A stretch of DNA of 64,000 bases, from positions 248,001 through 312,000 of the forward strand of contig NZ_JAAEDL010000001.1 of assembly GCF_018129005.1 (NCBI RefSeq), in the 5' to 3' direction. Shown here one piece after another: positions 40,877-52,808 of the stretch. The notes beneath the pieces are model-generated. The model made no database searches and was not told where the DNA came from. It saw nothing but the letters and a program-made list of their open reading frames with translations. The translations under genes and the position numbers were made by a program. Each line of letters opens with the position of its first letter. Position 1 is the first letter of the stretch. The DNA comes from Neoroseomonas eburnea. Lineage in GTDB: Bacteria > Pseudomonadota > Alphaproteobacteria > Acetobacterales > Acetobacteraceae.

Positions 40877-43510
40877 ATGAACCGCGTGGGACGCCGCGAG
40901 CCGTGGTGGTCGGGGTTGCGCCGGCTGGTCCTCGCCAGTTCGGCGCTGGTCGCGCTGCCCATGCTCGCAGCGGCGCAGGATGCGACCTGGACCGGCCCCG
41001 GCACCTCGATGCTGGATGCCGCGAACTGGTCGACCGGCGCGGTCCCGACAGGCACCGCGACCTTCGCCGGTGCGTTACCCGTCGTCCCCACCATCGTCGC
41101 GTTGACCCCCCTCAGACTGGGCGAGATACGTTTCGCGGCTGGCGCCGGGGCCTACGTCGTCACCCTCGGGACGCTGGGCCCACCCACCTCGGACGGCACG
41201 CTCAGGCTGAACGGCGCCGGCATCACCGACCTTTCGGGCCAGGCCAGCTTCGACCTCGCGGCCGGCCTGATCGTGGCGGAGGGCCAGGCGAGCCTCGGGT
41301 CGGTGCGCATCGCCAGCGGCACCAACACTGGGCTGCGGCGCGAAATCGATCTCCAGGACAATGCCCGAGGCGGCACGGCGGGACTCGTCAATGTGACCCT
41401 GAGCCTGCGCGGCAATGCCTCTGCCGAGCGTCTCACGCTGTTTGGCGAGTTGGTCGCTCGGGATAACGCCACGTTGGGAGATGCGACGATCAACATCATC
41501 GCGCTCAACGGCACGACCCGCCCGTCCGTGGTGGCGGGCAACGCCAGCCTTGGCGCCGCGCGCATCACCATCGAGGACGGCCCCAACAACATGCTGCGCG
41601 TGGCCCAGAATGCCACGGGCGGCACGGCCGCGGTGACCGTGCGGGGGGCGGGGCAATTCGATCTGAGCCTGATGACGGCTCCGAGCTTCACGATCGGCAG
41701 CCTCGCGGGCGATGGCCGCGTCCTGATCGGCACGCACCCCCGTTTCGGGCTGATCATCGACGGTCCCGGCGGCACCTTCGGCGGCACCTTCGAAGGCGGT
41801 ACGGGCACGACGGCAGAGCAGGTCATCTTCCAGACCGGCACCTACAGGCTTACGGGCACCAGCCCGTTCAGCGGGGCCTACGTCGTCGGCAATAACGGCA
41901 CCCTGATCGTGAACGGCGATATTAGCGCCGGCGCGCAGTTGCTCGCCGGCTCCGGTACTACGCTTCGTGGCACCGGAACCCTGCCCGCAGCCGTCGTCGG
42001 CGGCACGCTGGCCCCCGGGGATGGCGGGATCGGCACCCTGTCGGTCGCGGGGCGCCTGTTGTATGGAACCCAGGCGGTCACCGAGATCGAGGTCAACCCG
42101 GCCACCTCGGCCGCCGACCGCATCAACGTCTCCGCAGTCGCGGTCTTGGCCGGCGGGCTCCAGGTCACCTCGCTCGGCGCCGCGCTCCCGACGAATGGCC
42201 AGACCTTCACCATCCTTCAGGCCAGCGCGGTGCAGAACACCTACATCGCCGTCGCCGACAACCTCACCTTCTTCGACTTCACGCCGGTCTACACCGCGAC
42301 GCAGGTCGACCTGGTCGCGACGCAGCTTCCCTTCGCGATCCCCACGGTCACCAACAACGTGCGGAACGTGACGTCGCAGGCCACGGCCCTCGACACCTAT
42401 ACCGCCGCGGTGGCGACCACGCCGCCGTCGGTCGCGCCGCCGGCCAATGCCGGGGTGCCTCAGCGCAATTCGGATTTCGACACCGTCCTGACGGAACTGC
42501 TTCGCATCCCGACCGCCGCGCAGGCGACGAATGCGCTGCATTCGATGACGGGCGAGGTCTATGCGTCGTTCACCACGGTCGGGCTCGAGCAGCTCGACCG
42601 CTTCCGCTACGCCGCCTTCGACGCGGCGGGCAGCTGCGAGGGCCGTGGCGGCGAGATGCGCGGGCGGTACTGCGCCTGGGCCGATGCCTACTACGTCAGC
42701 GCAAGCCTGGACGGGGAAGGCGATCTCGCGGGCTTCGACTACACGCTGGGGGGTATCCAGGGCGGCGTCGAGATGCGGGTGCAGCCCGATGCGGTGGTCG
42801 GCTTCACGGTCGGCTATGGCGAACAGCGGATGCGCAACTTCGACTTCGCCTCCCGCCGGCTGACCGGCGATGCGCTGTTCGCCGGCGTCTACGGCAGCTA
42901 CGGCGTCGGCCCGTGGCAGGCGGTCGGCCTGGTCGGCTACACGCGCTTCGACGTGGATGGCGAGCGTGACATCGCGGTCGGCAGCATCGCGCGGCAGGCG
43001 CGCTCCAACTTCGGCGCCGATGGCGTGAACGCGGCGGTGGCGCTGCGCTACCGCGCGGATCTCGGGGGCTTCCGCCTCGAGCCGGAAGTGCTGCTCGCCT
43101 TCACCCAGTACTGGCAGGAGGGGTTCACCGAGACCGGCGCGGGCTCGCTGAACCTGCGCGTCAACGGCACGGACGCCAATTCCTTCGTCACCGGCATCGG
43201 CGTGCGGGCGTCGACCGAGTTCACCGTCGAGGGCCGCATGGTGCGGCCCTTCGCGGTGCTGCGCTACGAACACGACTGGTTGGCGGGGGAGAAGGAGGAC
43301 CATCGCGTGAACGCGTCCTTCGCCGCGGTGCCCGAGGCCGGATCCTGGACGGTGTTCGGGCAGAACCGCGGGCGGGAGAACCTGATCGGGCGGCTCGGCG
43401 TGGTCGGGGAGTTCACATCCAACGTCGCTTTGTTCGCCACTGCCGGCGGACAGTTGAACTCGAACGGAACCGAATGGGGCGTGGGTGGCGGGTTACGCGT
43501 GACCTTCTAG
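40877..43510 (+). CDS. type V autotransporter
   Basis: The 877-residue protein has an extended signal peptide (about residues 1-34, basic then hydrophobic, ending AAAQ). The passenger (about 35-560) is rich in Gly, Thr, Asn and short beta-helix-type repeats such as GGTFGGTFEGGTGTTAE and GAYVVGNNGTLIVNG, with an autotransporter-associated end GTLAPGDGGIGTLSVAGRL (about residues 377-395). The C-terminal beta-barrel (about residues 610-877) ends WGVGGGLRVTF with a terminal Phe, as needed for Bam insertion. Cys occur as a close set near residues 593-605. It has an AGGGGG ribosome-binding site. The passenger has no recognised enzymatic motif; adhesion is a guess. Confidence 0.9.
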   Translation: MNRVGRREPWWSGLRRLVLASSALVALPMLAAAQDATWTGPGTSMLDAANWSTGAVPTGTATFAGALPVVPTIVALTPLRLGEIRFAAGAGAYVVTLGTLGPPTSDGTLRLNGAGITDLSGQASFDLAAGLIVAEGQASLGSVRIASGTNTGLRREIDLQDNARGGTAGLVNVTLSLRGNASAERLTLFGELVARDNATLGDATINIIALNGTTRPSVVAGNASLGAARITIEDGPNNMLRVAQNATGGTAAVTVRGAGQFDLSLMTAPSFTIGSLAGDGRVLIGTHPRFGLIIDGPGGTFGGTFEGGTGTTAEQVIFQTGTYRLTGTSPFSGAYVVGNNGTLIVNGDISAGAQLLAGSGTTLRGTGTLPAAVVGGTLAPGDGGIGTLSVAGRLLYGTQAVTEIEVNPATSAADRINVSAVAVLAGGLQVTSLGAALPTNGQTFTILQASAVQNTYIAVADNLTFFDFTPVYTATQVDLVATQLPFAIPTVTNNVRNVTSQATALDTYTAAVATTPPSVAPPANAGVPQRNSDFDTVLTELLRIPTAAQATNALHSMTGEVYASFTTVGLEQLDRFRYAAFDAAGSCEGRGGEMRGRYCAWADAYYVSASLDGEGDLAGFDYTLGGIQGGVEMRVQPDAVVGFTVGYGEQRMRNFDFASRRLTGDALFAGVYGSYGVGPWQAVGLVGYTRFDVDGERDIAVGSIARQARSNFGADGVNAAVALRYRADLGGFRLEPEVLLAFTQYWQEGFTETGAGSLNLRVNGTDANSFVTGIGVRASTEFTVEGRMVRPFAVLRYEHDWLAGEKEDHRVNASFAAVPEAGSWTVFGQNRGRENLIGRLGVVGEFTSNVALFATAGGQLNSNGTEWGVGGGLRVTF

Positions 43511-43526
43511 CCCGCCGTAGGCGGGC
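43510..43526 (+). terminator. short hairpin after the autotransporter gene
   Basis: GCCCGCC and GGCGGGC pair over a GTA loop immediately at the stop codon. There is no T-run. Confidence 0.4.
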
Positions 43527-43719
43527 CCGGGCGACGCGCCGGCGCCGGCGGAACGGATGCAGTCGGGCGCTTGCCACGGCCACGACGCCCTTCGTCGCGC
43601 TCCCGATCTCCGGAAACCACGCCGCGGACGGCGGCACCCGTGCGAAGCAGCGCAAATCGAGGTGAAACGCGCGCTGGTTGAGAGTGCGCCTCGACGGCAG
43701 TGAACTCCACCACCCCGAG

Positions 43720-44008
43720 AGCCGCGCGCCAATCGCGCCATAGCCGAGGATGCCGAGCGTCGTGCCCTCGGCGTCGCGGGCGATGCGCGTCGTCTTCTCC
43801 CACGCGCCGCCGGCCATGGCGGCGCCGACCGCGGGAAGATCCTTGAGCAGCGGCATCATCAGCGCGAAGGCGTGTTCCGCGATGGCGCGCGCATTGGCGC
43901 CGGCGGCACGCGTCACCGCGAGGCCGCGTGCCTCGGCGGCGGTGAGGTCGATGCCGTCCACGCCGGCGCCGTGCCGCGCGGTGACGCGCAGGCTGGGTGC
44001 GGCCGCGG
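43720..44008 (-). pseudogene. D-2-hydroxyacid dehydrogenase internal fragment
   Basis: On the minus strand the reading LRVTARHGAGVDGIDLTAAE, then ARAIAEHAFALMMPLLKDLP and TTLGILGYGAIGARL matches the middle of NAD-dependent 2-hydroxyacid dehydrogenases: substrate-loop Gly-Val-Asp, the AEH helix, and the start of the NAD-binding GxGxxG. The first third of the protein and everything after GxGxxG, including the catalytic Arg, Glu and His, are missing. It is fused without a gap to the GNAT remnant. Confidence 0.7.
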
Positions 44009-44323
44009 TCGCCTGCGGTCGGCGGAGGGCCTCTGCCATCAGGGCAGTGCCGATACCTTGCGCTGCCTCGACGGCAAAACGACAAGCGGGCCGATCAGAG
44101 CCCAGCCGTCCTGCGTCCCGATCCGCGCCGCCGAGGCAGCCAGATAGCCAATCACCTCGCCCTCTTCCTCGGCCACGAGCGAGAGGGCGAGAGCGCCCTC
44201 TGCGCACAGCTTCTCAACGATGCCCGCCTCGGTTCCGGTGGATTGCGCACGCGTCAGGAGGGCTTCCGTGACAAGCCGGCTGATCGCCGGGATGTCATTG
44301 GCGGCTTCGTTGCGGATCAGCAT
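44009..44323 (-). pseudogene. GNAT N-acetyltransferase remnant, frameshifted
   Basis: Starting at the ATG at 44323 the frame reads MLIRNEAANDIPAISRLVTE, then LVAEEEGEVIGYLAASAARI and IGPLVVLPSRQRK, a normal GNAT N-terminal half up to motif A. It then shifts: the acetyl-CoA-binding GIGTALMAEALRR continues in another frame (about 44055-44015) while the original frame stops at 44039. The C-terminal half is replaced by the dehydrogenase fragment. Confidence 0.75.
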
Positions 44324-44439
44324 GTCATGCCCCCTGATTGTCGTGTTGCATGCGAAAGGAGGTGCGGCTGCGCTTCGAGATCCGGTACGGACTGCCCGAC
44401 CGGGAATTCGATCGGCCGTTTCCGCCACAATCGGGCGCA

Positions 44440-44677
44440 GACAGTCGGGTCGGGGCCGGCAAGGACCAACCGCGCGTCCTCCCGCTCCGGCTCCTTCAGC
44501 CGCTTCACCTGGTCCAGCTCCGGCCCACCGAACTCCGCCGCGAGCATGGCAGGTCCGCCCCGTCACCGCGATCGACCGCACCGCTTCGGCCACCGTCCTT
44601 TCCTGGCCAGCCAGCACGTCCGCCCGCCGCGGCTTCGCCGCGATGTGCTCCTGCGTGCGCGCCTTCCTGCGCACCAT
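44440..44677 (-). pseudogene. second IS3-family orfA remnant, frameshifted
   Basis: From 44677 the frame reads MVRRKARTQEHIAAKPRRAD then VLAGQERTVAEAVRSIAVTG, the helix-turn-helix of an IS3-type OrfA different from the one at 37453. After a shift the OrfA continues as EFGGPELDQVKRLKEPERED (about 44535-44475) and decays. No orfB was found. Confidence 0.7.
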
Positions 44678-44816
44678 CCCAAATCTCTCCTTGCTGCCGC
44701 CGGGCTGCATCACCGGCGGGCCGCTTCTACGGGGCCGGGGCAGTCTTCGCCGGGCGCTGCCCACCAGGCCGGATCCGCGGGATGTTGAAGCACCCGGCCG
44801 GGTAAACTCGATCCAT

Positions 44817-44837
44817 TTTGACGCGCTATTCACGCGT
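44817..44837 (+). promoter_or_regulatory. possible promoter/operator upstream of a small ORF
   Basis: TTGACG (44817-44822) overlaps the inverted repeat GACGCG/CGCGTC (44819-44837, 7-base centre). A -10 is not obvious. It lies about 50 bases upstream of a 57-codon ORF with a strong ribosome-binding site. Confidence 0.3.
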
Positions 44838-44887
44838 CAGAATCGAAGAGCTTGGCTAACTGAATCCCTGGACGCAGGAGGCCAATC

Positions 44888-45061
44888 GTGGGCGCTGTCG
44901 GCACCATCATCAAAGCCCTTGGCGATGACTCGCAGCAGTCGGCGATTTCGGTGCGGGCGGCCGTGCGGATCTATGCCGATACCTCCGATGACGCCAGCCG
45001 CGAGGCCCTGCAGCACCTCCACGCCGTCGTCGCGCTGCTGCATCGCATCGACAACCGCTAG
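44888..45061 (+). CDS. possible small protein, 57 residues
   Basis: The GTG-initiated frame is preceded by an excellent AGGAGG six to eight bases upstream. The product (start MGAVGTIIKALGDDSQQSA, end HAVVALLHRIDNR) is predicted to be helical, with no signal peptide or membrane segment. I do not recognise it. Codon use is ordinary for the genome, but its length makes chance occurrence possible. Confidence 0.4.
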   Translation: MGAVGTIIKALGDDSQQSAISVRAAVRIYADTSDDASREALQHLHAVVALLHRIDNR

Positions 45062-46032
45062 GTCAGGGATCGCGCACTCCGGGCTCAACGGCCCGCGACC
45101 CGCCGGCAAGGCCGCCCCCTTCGGGCGGGTTCCTGCAGAGTGCCGACGCACGGAGGGCCACCTCGGCGAGACCCCGCGCGCCAATGCCGCGCAGCGCCAG
45201 GCGATGGCACGGGGGATCATATCCGGCCTCAGCCTCCGGGCCGATCCGCGAGGTCTGCACCTGCGGCTCACCTTGCCCGAGCACTGTTCGGACGGCGCCT
45301 TCACCGCGGCGGCGAAAGGGCCGGCGTGATATCGCAGCCAGCAGGCACCTTCGCCGTCGTCGCATCGCGAGCACCCCCCGCCGCGCGCCTGTGTCTCAGT
45401 CATGAACCCGCGGCCGAGCGGGTCGCGCGCGGCCAGGCTGCGGTGGTGCAATCGGCCGGGCGGCGCGGCAGCGACGACGCGCTGGTCCCGTGAGGCGCCC
45501 CCACCGGCATCGGCGGATGCGGCTGCACGGAAAGCTCGATTGACGAGCCCGCAGCTTCGGCCCCCGCGACGATGCCGGCACCCCGTCCGGCGCTGCGGTG
45601 GAGGGCCGATTCGGTGACCTCGTCCCGGCTGTCCGCGCCCCGGCGAACAACGGCGCCTTCGGCGACGCCGGCGCGCGTCTGCGCCTGATCGAACTGAGTT
45701 CATCGACACCGGGGCCAGTGCCCGCAATGCTGCCGCCGTCCAGGACGCTGCGACGCCCGGCGGCATGGACCGGCGATCCGACACCCACTGCGACGCTGCG
45801 GACGGCCCGGCGATCCGGCCCCGCGCCTTGTCGTCGACCCGTCCGGCCCTGACCCACGGCTGGAAGGCCAGCGAGGGGACCGCGACGCAACGCCGCTGGA
45901 AGGATTGCATGCGCCGGCTACATTCGACCGGCGGCGCCATGCGACCGCTGATCGGGGCTTCCGGGACCGATGCCGCCGCATCGCGGACATGCTGGCCTGC
46001 GCCGACAACATTGCTGGGGACGTGACACGACC
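45062..46032. other. gene-poor stretch
   Basis: This 971-base stretch contains only overlapping open frames typical of GC-rich non-coding DNA, with Arg/Pro/Ala-rich translations and no recognisable motif or good ribosome-binding site. It may be decayed mobile or genomic-island DNA. Confidence 0.5.
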
Positions 46033-46875
46033 GTGAGTCTGATTGCCGCGCTTCTGCTCCTACTCCGCCTGATCATCCTGACGACGGCCCTGGCTGTCGC
46101 CGCGGTCACCCTCCGCGCCGGCTCGAAATGGCGCCATGACCGGCGGCGCTTCGGGCTCTGCCTGCTCGGCGGCGTCGCGACCATCATCGTGGCGCTGCGG
46201 ACCTTGGTCGCGCTGGCCGGCACGGCGCCGGCGGACTGGAGCGACTGGCTCCAACTGCTCCCCGATGCGACGCTGCCGGTGCTGCTCCTCGCGCTGCTGG
46301 GCAGCATGCGGCGGCAGGAGGCGGCGCGCCGCTCCGCGGCCGCGACCGCGCCCATCAACCCGGACACGGGGTTGCCCAACCGGCCTGCCCTGCTGCACCA
46401 GGTCATGCCCGCCGTGGCGCGCTGCCGGCGGGAGGCCGTGCCGTGCTCGGTCATCACCGCCGCGCTCGACGGGACGGCGGAAATCGAAGCCGCGCGCGGC
46501 CCCGCCGTCGCGGCGGACCTGCTGCGCGACTTCGCCACGGTCTTCCGCCAGGCCATGCGGGCCGGCGACCTGCCCGGCCATGTCCGCGGGGAGGTGCTGG
46601 GCGCGCTGCTGCCGGGCGCATCGGCCGAGGCGGCCGGCGCGCTCGCGGCCAGGCTGCGGGAGGAGGCCTCCGCCAGGCTGCCCCATCCCGCGATGGATGG
46701 GCGGATCCTGACGGTGAGCGTCGGCGTCGCCCTGGTCGGCGGCGGGCCCGTCTCGGCGGCCCTGGATGAGGCCTTCGCGGGCAGCGAGAGCGCCCTGGCG
46801 GCCGCCCGCGCATCAGGCGGGGACTCCGTGATGACGGCCGATCCGCCGCCGCCGCGCTCCGCGGCTCTTGCATGA
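46033..46875 (+). CDS. membrane protein with degenerate GGDEF domain
   Basis: The 280-residue protein starts at a GTG (46033) giving an N-terminal hydrophobic helix (SLIAALLLLLRLIILTTALA). Two further membrane segments (about residues 40-60 and 68-85) follow, then a soluble domain from DTGLPNRPALLHQVMP (about residue 110), which matches the D-x-L-T-G-L-x-N-R start of diguanylate cyclases. The active-site loop position reads VRGEVLGALLP instead of GGDEF followed by hydrophobics, and the substrate-helix residues are not conserved, so cyclic-di-GMP synthesis is unlikely. The late LTVSVGVALVGGG block is retained. It may bind nucleotide or act as a scaffold. Confidence 0.75.
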   Translation: MSLIAALLLLLRLIILTTALAVAAVTLRAGSKWRHDRRRFGLCLLGGVATIIVALRTLVALAGTAPADWSDWLQLLPDATLPVLLLALLGSMRRQEAARRSAAATAPINPDTGLPNRPALLHQVMPAVARCRREAVPCSVITAALDGTAEIEAARGPAVAADLLRDFATVFRQAMRAGDLPGHVRGEVLGALLPGASAEAAGALAARLREEASARLPHPAMDGRILTVSVGVALVGGGPVSAALDEAFAGSESALAAARASGGDSVMTADPPPPRSAALA

Positions 46876-46925
46876 GCGGCCGCGGCCGGCGCCGGTGGCC
46901 TCGTCCGGCAACCCGGCCGGCTGCC

Positions 46926-46981
46926 TGGAGCAGATCCCGTCCGGTTCGAATTGCCCTGACGGGTGAAGATGCCCGCTCAAC
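46926..46981 (+). repeat. dispersed repeat B, copy 1
   Basis: Has GGAGCAGATCC then a Tyr-rich segment and GGGTGAAGATGC, as in copies at 63116, and inverted at 47029 and 60634. It faces copy 2 about 50 bases away, so the two form an inverted pair between the GGDEF-like gene and the DsbA-family gene. Confidence 0.6.
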
Positions 46982-47028
46982 CGGGGCCGGACCGCCCCCC
47001 CAGGGGGCGGGCGAGACCTCTCTAGCGT

Positions 47029-47095
47029 CTTGTTTTTGCGCGCATCTTCCCCGAGCCCGGTGATTCCACCCCGACCGGATCTGCTCTAGTATCGG
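47029..47095 (-). repeat. dispersed repeat B, copy 2
   Basis: On the minus strand it reads CTAGAGCAGATCCGGTCGGG, GTGGAATCACC, GGGCTCGGGGAAGATGCGCG and CAAAAACAAGACGCTAGAG. It ends only 5 bases before the GTG start of the DsbA-family gene, so the promoter or leader of that gene is inside the element. Confidence 0.65.
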
Positions 47096-47099
47096 CTGC

Positions 47100-47759
47100 G
47101 TGAACCTCCTCGCCCCACCGCGCGCCCGGCTACAGATCGAGGTCGTCTTCGACCTCGTCTGTCCCTGGTGCTACCTCGGCACGCGCCGCCTGCGGCGGGC
47201 GCTGCGGGCACGGCCCGACATCCTGGCCGAGATCGTCTGGCGACCCTTCCTGCTGAACCCCGACATCCCCGCGAGCGGCCTGCCGCGGCAGGATTTCCTC
47301 ACGCGCAAATTCGGCGGGGAGGAGCGCGCGCGGCGCCTGCATGCGACGATCACCGAGCTCGGTCGCGTCGAGGGCGTGCCCTTCCGCTTCGAACGCATCC
47401 TGCGCATGCCCTCGAGCCTCGACGCCCACCGGCTGGTGCGCTTCGCGGCACGGGAGGGGCTGGCGCAGGCGATGGTAGACACGCTCTTCCACGCGCATTT
47501 CGCCGAGGGCGCCGACCTCGGCCACACCGACACGCTGACGCGGCTGGCCGCGCGCCTCGGACTGGATGTCGCCGCCGTACACCGCTTCCTCGATTCGGGG
47601 GCGGAGGCGGACGCGGTGCATTCGGAAAACCTCCGCGCCCACCGCCTCGGCATCAACGGCGTGCCCTGCTTCGTCATTGCGGGCCGCCACGCCATCGCCG
47701 GCGCGCAGGAACCTGAGGTGCTCGAGCGGCTGATCGACGTCGCCCTGGTCGAGGAATGA
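47100..47759 (+). CDS. DsbA-family oxidoreductase (FrnE/HCCA isomerase-like)
   Basis: The 219-residue thioredoxin-fold protein has the FDLVCPWCYLGTRRL motif (CPWC, about residues 21-24) of cytoplasmic FrnE-type DsbA proteins. Helical insert features SLDAHRLVRFAAREG (about residues 101-115) and the cis-Pro segment INGVPCFVIAGRHAIAGAQ (about residues 179-197) are typical. No signal peptide is present, so it acts in the cytoplasm, probably in redox or glutathione-dependent chemistry. The start is a GTG abutting a copy of repeat B. Confidence 0.88.
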   Translation: MNLLAPPRARLQIEVVFDLVCPWCYLGTRRLRRALRARPDILAEIVWRPFLLNPDIPASGLPRQDFLTRKFGGEERARRLHATITELGRVEGVPFRFERILRMPSSLDAHRLVRFAAREGLAQAMVDTLFHAHFAEGADLGHTDTLTRLAARLGLDVAAVHRFLDSGAEADAVHSENLRAHRLGINGVPCFVIAGRHAIAGAQEPEVLERLIDVALVEE

Positions 47760-47820
47760 ACATGCGGGGCCTTGCGCGTCACGCCCACCGCGTCTAAGGA
47801 GGCGGCCCCGCCGGGACGGG

Positions 47821-47896
47821 GGGCGCATAGCTCAGTGGTATGAGCGCCTGCTTGACACGCAGGAGGTCCGTGGTTCGATCCCACGTGCGCCCACCA
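47821..47896 (+). tRNA. tRNA-Val (anticodon GAC)
   Basis: Full cloverleaf: acceptor GGGCGCA with TGCGCCC, D-arm TAGCTCAGTGGTATGAGC, anticodon loop TTGACAC with GAC, T-arm GTGGTTCGATCCCAC, discriminator A and encoded CCA. A TTGCGC (47772) with TAAGGA 17 bases further on may be its promoter. Confidence 0.96.
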
Positions 47897-48070
47897 TTTT
47901 CCACGCCCCTGGATGGCGGGCGCGGGACCTGCGCTCCCTCTTCACCCTCGCACATCCAGCAGCCTGCCTGCGGCGGCTGCTCGCCACCCGTGCACGCTCC
48001 CGGCCCGGTGCCGGTGCCCTGGCCGCCCGCGCGATCCTGCCGACTGCGCTGTGCCTTGCCGGCGCTGCCG

Positions 48071-48489
48071 TCAGCCGGCGCCCTGCCTGATCTGCTGGAA
48101 GAAGGCGAGATCGTCGATCAGGCACCATTGCTCGGCAATGCGGCCGTCAGCGATGCGGAAGATCGAGATCCCGTCGACGCGCACCTTGGCCCCGCTCGGC
48201 GGACGATCGAGGAAGGGCCCGTCCTGCGTGCCCGTCGAGACGTAGCGCACGACGATGCGGTCGGCTTCGAACACCACCTCCTCGATCTCCTCCCGCCAAT
48301 CGGGGAAGGCCGCGCGGATGCGCGCCATGGCGGCGGCGTGCCCGTCGCGATGGCCGGGCGGCTCGCCCAGCCCTTCGGCATGCGGGCGGCGAAGTCCGCG
48401 GCGTGGATCTACGGGATCGCCGCGGTGTCCCCGCTGCTCCAGGCCGCGTGCAGGCGCCGCACCAGCGCCAGGGCGGCGTCGCGCGTCAT
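48071..48489 (-). pseudogene. SnoaL-like polyketide-cyclase-fold gene, broken
   Basis: The N terminus (MTRDAALALVRRLHAAWSSG, then DTAAIP) is normal for a SnoaL-like/ester-cyclase protein, but codon 27 is TAG (48411-48409). The same frame continues as IHAADFAARMPKGWA, after which a frameshift near 48370 moves the match to the frame MARIRAAFPDWREEIEEVVF, then EADRIVVRYVSTGTQDG and RIADGRIAEQWCLIDDLAFF. With one nonsense and one frameshift it is a pseudogene. A truncated 85-residue piece from 48328 could still be made. Confidence 0.75.
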
Positions 48490-48491
48490 GC

Positions 48492-49271
48492 TCAGAACCG
48501 GTAGCGGAGGCCGAGCACGAAGGAGTTCGCGCCTTCGTACACGCCGTTGTAGGTGCCGAAGATGCCGCTGCGATGCATGTAGCGGAAGGCGACTTCGTAT
48601 TGCGGATGCTCGGGCAGCGCGAAGGTGAGCTCCGGCGAGAAGAAGTTCAGCCAGCGCGACTGGTTCTCCTCGGGCCGCAGGTCGGTGCCGCGTTCGACGC
48701 GCGGCAGCCGGGTCACGTAGTCCGGGCCCATCGACAGGCCGAAGGTCGTGTAGACGTAATCCGTCCAGGGGAAGCCATCGTAGCGCAGATAGACCGCGGC
48801 CCAGAACTCGCCGCCTTCGGTGTCGCCGAAGCGGTAGGCGCCGCCGGCCTCCAGGTCGACCATGAAGAAGCGCCAGAAGCGCCCGACCCGGTAGGAGACG
48901 GCGCCGCCCGCCAGGGTGTCGTCGCCCCAGGACCCCGACCAGGGCGCGACCATCAGGTCGCGCAGCTTTCCATCCGCCACCGAGGAGCCGACGAAGAGCG
49001 TGCCCGCCCAGCGCCGCGCATCGGCCAGGGCGCGCGCACGGTCGGCAGGGGAAAGCCCCGACAGATCGGGCGCTGCGACGGTCGCCGCGACCGGCGCCGC
49101 CGGTCCCGGACCCGGCACCGGCGCGGGTTCCGGGACGGGCTGCGCCGGCAGCACCTGCTCGCGCGGCACGGCGCGCCGTTCGGGCGGCGGGCCACCGGCA
49201 ACGAGCAGGACTGCGGCGGCCGCCAGGGAAGCCAGGCGGACCGCCGGGCGGAATGCGAAGGACATGCGCAC
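48492..49271 (-). CDS. outer-membrane beta-barrel protein, PagL-like C terminus
   Basis: The 259-residue protein has a signal peptide (about residues 1-28), a Pro-rich linker, and a C-terminal barrel domain (about residues 95-259) with alternating aromatic strands ending GLRYRF with terminal Phe. The segment MHRSGIFGTYNG (H233, S235, N242) and N249 resemble the His-x-Ser and Asn pattern of PagL lipid A 3-O-deacylases. The assignment is tentative because other PagL landmarks were not checked. It may modify lipid A at the cell surface or only be a structural relative. Confidence 0.6.
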   Translation of the reverse strand: MRMSFAFRPAVRLASLAAAAVLLVAGGPPPERRAVPREQVLPAQPVPEPAPVPGPGPAAPVAATVAAPDLSGLSPADRARALADARRWAGTLFVGSSVADGKLRDLMVAPWSGSWGDDTLAGGAVSYRVGRFWRFFMVDLEAGGAYRFGDTEGGEFWAAVYLRYDGFPWTDYVYTTFGLSMGPDYVTRLPRVERGTDLRPEENQSRWLNFFSPELTFALPEHPQYEVAFRYMHRSGIFGTYNGVYEGANSFVLGLRYRF

Positions 49272-49361
49272 GCACCTCGGTCGGAAAGAGGTCCCGCTTA
49301 GGGCCCAGCCACTCCGCTGGCAACTGCTCCCGAAACGGTCGGCGCAAACCCCCGCGCGCCG

Positions 49362-52804
<3,443 letters not shown>

Positions 52805-52808
<4 letters not shown>

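Noticed and set aside
45062-46032. Several 60-120 codon frames between the small ORF and the GGDEF-like gene
   Set aside because: No motif, poor ribosome-binding sites, overlapping frames on both strands.
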